Shown here: positions 62,801-64,000 of the stretch, one piece after another
Layout: each line of letters begins with the position of its first letter
Position numbering within the stretch: position 1 is the stretch's first letter
Assembly: GCA_008933995.1 (NCBI GenBank)
Contig: WARS01000034.1
Coordinates: 1,627,501-1,691,500 of the forward strand
Direction: 5' to 3'
DNA length: 64,000 nt
Source of the DNA: Datnioides undecimradiatus
Lineage: Eukaryota > Chordata > Actinopteri > Lobotiformes > Datnioididae
Notes under the pieces: generated by a model
What the model was told of the DNA's origin: nothing
The model's database searches: none
The model's input: only the letters and a program-made list of their open reading frames with translations
Made by a program: the position numbers and the translations under genes

Positions 62801-64000
62801 TGCAGCAAAGCCTTGGGACCTCCGGACAAAGCCATGAGTCAGTGGAGGCCTGTTTTTATTGCTGCGCTGTCAGGCCACGCAGGATCTTGTCCCGAATCAG
62901 CACATTTCTGTTGCCATTTCATCCGAGGTTGAAAACCACATTTCCATCTCACACATTCTGGGCCACCTGCCTGTGTCAGCACACTATTAACTGCACTCAC
63001 TCTTCCTAACTGATTTAGTGAGAGCCATCAAAGATCTATCCTCCATTTCCTCACCATGAGTGGATGACAAACCTGTTAGTACTGCACGGTTCAGGAGTTG
63101 TATTTGCCACCCACCTCCACCTCTACTTGATTGTTTATCCATGAAATGGTCTCACTGTTCAAGAACATCCTTAATTATAAACAGCCACAAAGGTCAACAC
63201 ATGGATTAGAGATCAGAACTTGCTACTGTCTACAGAAGCTTCACCATCTGGACACCAACTGCCTGCTAACATCACAGTGGATGCAGTCCCAACTGACAAG
63301 AGGAGAAATGCATGAAGTGTCCTGATTTTTGTCATTGAACCGTTCAGTCGGACCTGTTACTGTTTTTGTGATGTATCTTTCCCTTAGTTTATTGATTTCG
63401 CTCAGACTTTATCTGGGTAAAAGTGAAAAAAATGCATGTCTGGGAGGATTATACTGCATTTTATTACTGCTCATTTTCAAATTTTTCATGGTATGCATAC
63501 TTATGACAGAAAGGAAAATTAGGTATACCATTAGAATATGCCACTGACAAGAAACCACTTTGAGAGTAAGTTTGGACAAGTTGGTCTCCACAGACCACTG
63601 GGAGCTGTCAGTACCTCCCAGCAGCCCACTGTTTTTTTCCACTCAGACTAACCAAAGACAAGGATAAAGAAAACGACTAGAAAGAACACCACCAGAATAA
63701 TGTGACAAAGTAAAACATCTATTACATTTAGGGTTTCCAGCTCATTTGTGTTTTTTTCTTTCAAGGACATTAAAACAACTAGTACCATTTGTTACATCCC
63801 TGCTGTCATTGCCAGTTGTCTACTGCAGCTCTACCATCAGTGTCAAGGCCTCATCTAGAGCTCTCCAGGGTGGAATCTCAGTTTTAAATGATGGGTTTGA
63901 TCTCATATTAAACCCAACACCCAGTTTCTAACTTGTGGTGCCTCTCGTGATTGACCTAACTTTGTTAACACAGTCACAGTGGGCACTGATACAAAATGCA
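59886..64000. other. Intergenic region with no recognised gene
   Basis: No ORF here resembles a known protein. An AATAAA at 61642-61647 on the plus strand follows non-coding sequence and could be a chance signal. The region has the direct/inverted repeat cluster at 60825-61100, a (TA)n tract at 61029-61059, CA/TG-rich sequence at 61880-62060 and an ATCAATCAATCAAT string near 62600 that recalls a common teleost SINE tail. Confidence 0.5.
60825..61100. repeat. 38-bp direct repeat nested with a 20-bp inverted repeat
   Basis: CACTGGGCATTGCCCAATCA and the 18 bases after it (60825-60862) recur at 60979-61016 with one change. Each copy contains the palindrome TGGGCAnTGCCCA. A separate perfect 20-bp inverted repeat (AAATATTGTCATTATATTTC) has arms at 60908-60927 and 61081-61100, so one direct copy lies inside it. 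This resembles a small palindromic (MITE-like) insertion. Confidence 0.85.

Noticed and set aside
1-64000. CRISPR arrays, bacterial operon signals, tRNA or rRNA genes
   Set aside because: None seen. The DNA is vertebrate nuclear sequence, and strings resembling a tRNA B box (for example near 26102) lack the rest of a tRNA.

Overview
This window reads as nuclear DNA of a ray-finned fish, most likely a spiny-rayed (percomorph) teleost. Supporting signs are vertebrate gene families split into short exons with GT-AG introns, many CA/TG microsatellites, teleost-type SINE/LINE tails, a degenerate BEL/Pao retroelement and hAT remnants. The exon chains below were assembled by hand from splice signals, reading phase and remembered family sequences. 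The five named genes each give an uninterrupted protein of the length expected for the family.

Layout. 1-475 (+): 3' end of an upstream gene. 692-4422 (-): a secreted C-type-lectin-domain protein of 451 aa carrying 13 tandem 14-residue repeats; I do not recognise this architecture and it is the most interesting gene here. 6291-10167 (+): fdx1, mitochondrial adrenodoxin-type ferredoxin. 12587-25471 (-): arhgap20, a Rho GTPase-activating protein, tail-to-tail with fdx1. 25.5-31.2 kb: mostly non-coding, with a very strong hairpin and an orphan short ORF. 31822-41532 (-): pspc1, paraspeckle component 1, with a polyglutamine tract. 43.3-49.7 kb (+): lypd6, a GPI-anchored Ly6/uPAR protein. 50770-52435 (+): an unrecognised, frame-disrupted gene whose 3' end is tandemly duplicated together with two stem-loops. 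53.7-56.7 kb: a transposon cluster (SINE/LINE tails, BEL/Pao pol remnant, a 631-bp hAT-type element with perfect 8-bp target duplications, a second hAT end). 57128-59458 (-): mmadhc, cobalamin-trafficking protein. 59.9-64 kb: no gene seen, only repeats.

The genes do not form one pathway. fdx1 and mmadhc both serve mitochondrial cofactor or electron metabolism, but they lie in separate blocks. From memory of the human genome, fdx1/arhgap20 are neighbours on chromosome 11, pspc1 lies on 13, and lypd6/mmadhc are neighbours on 2. The window therefore appears to join three ancestral blocks, at about 25.5-31 kb and 41.5-43.3 kb.
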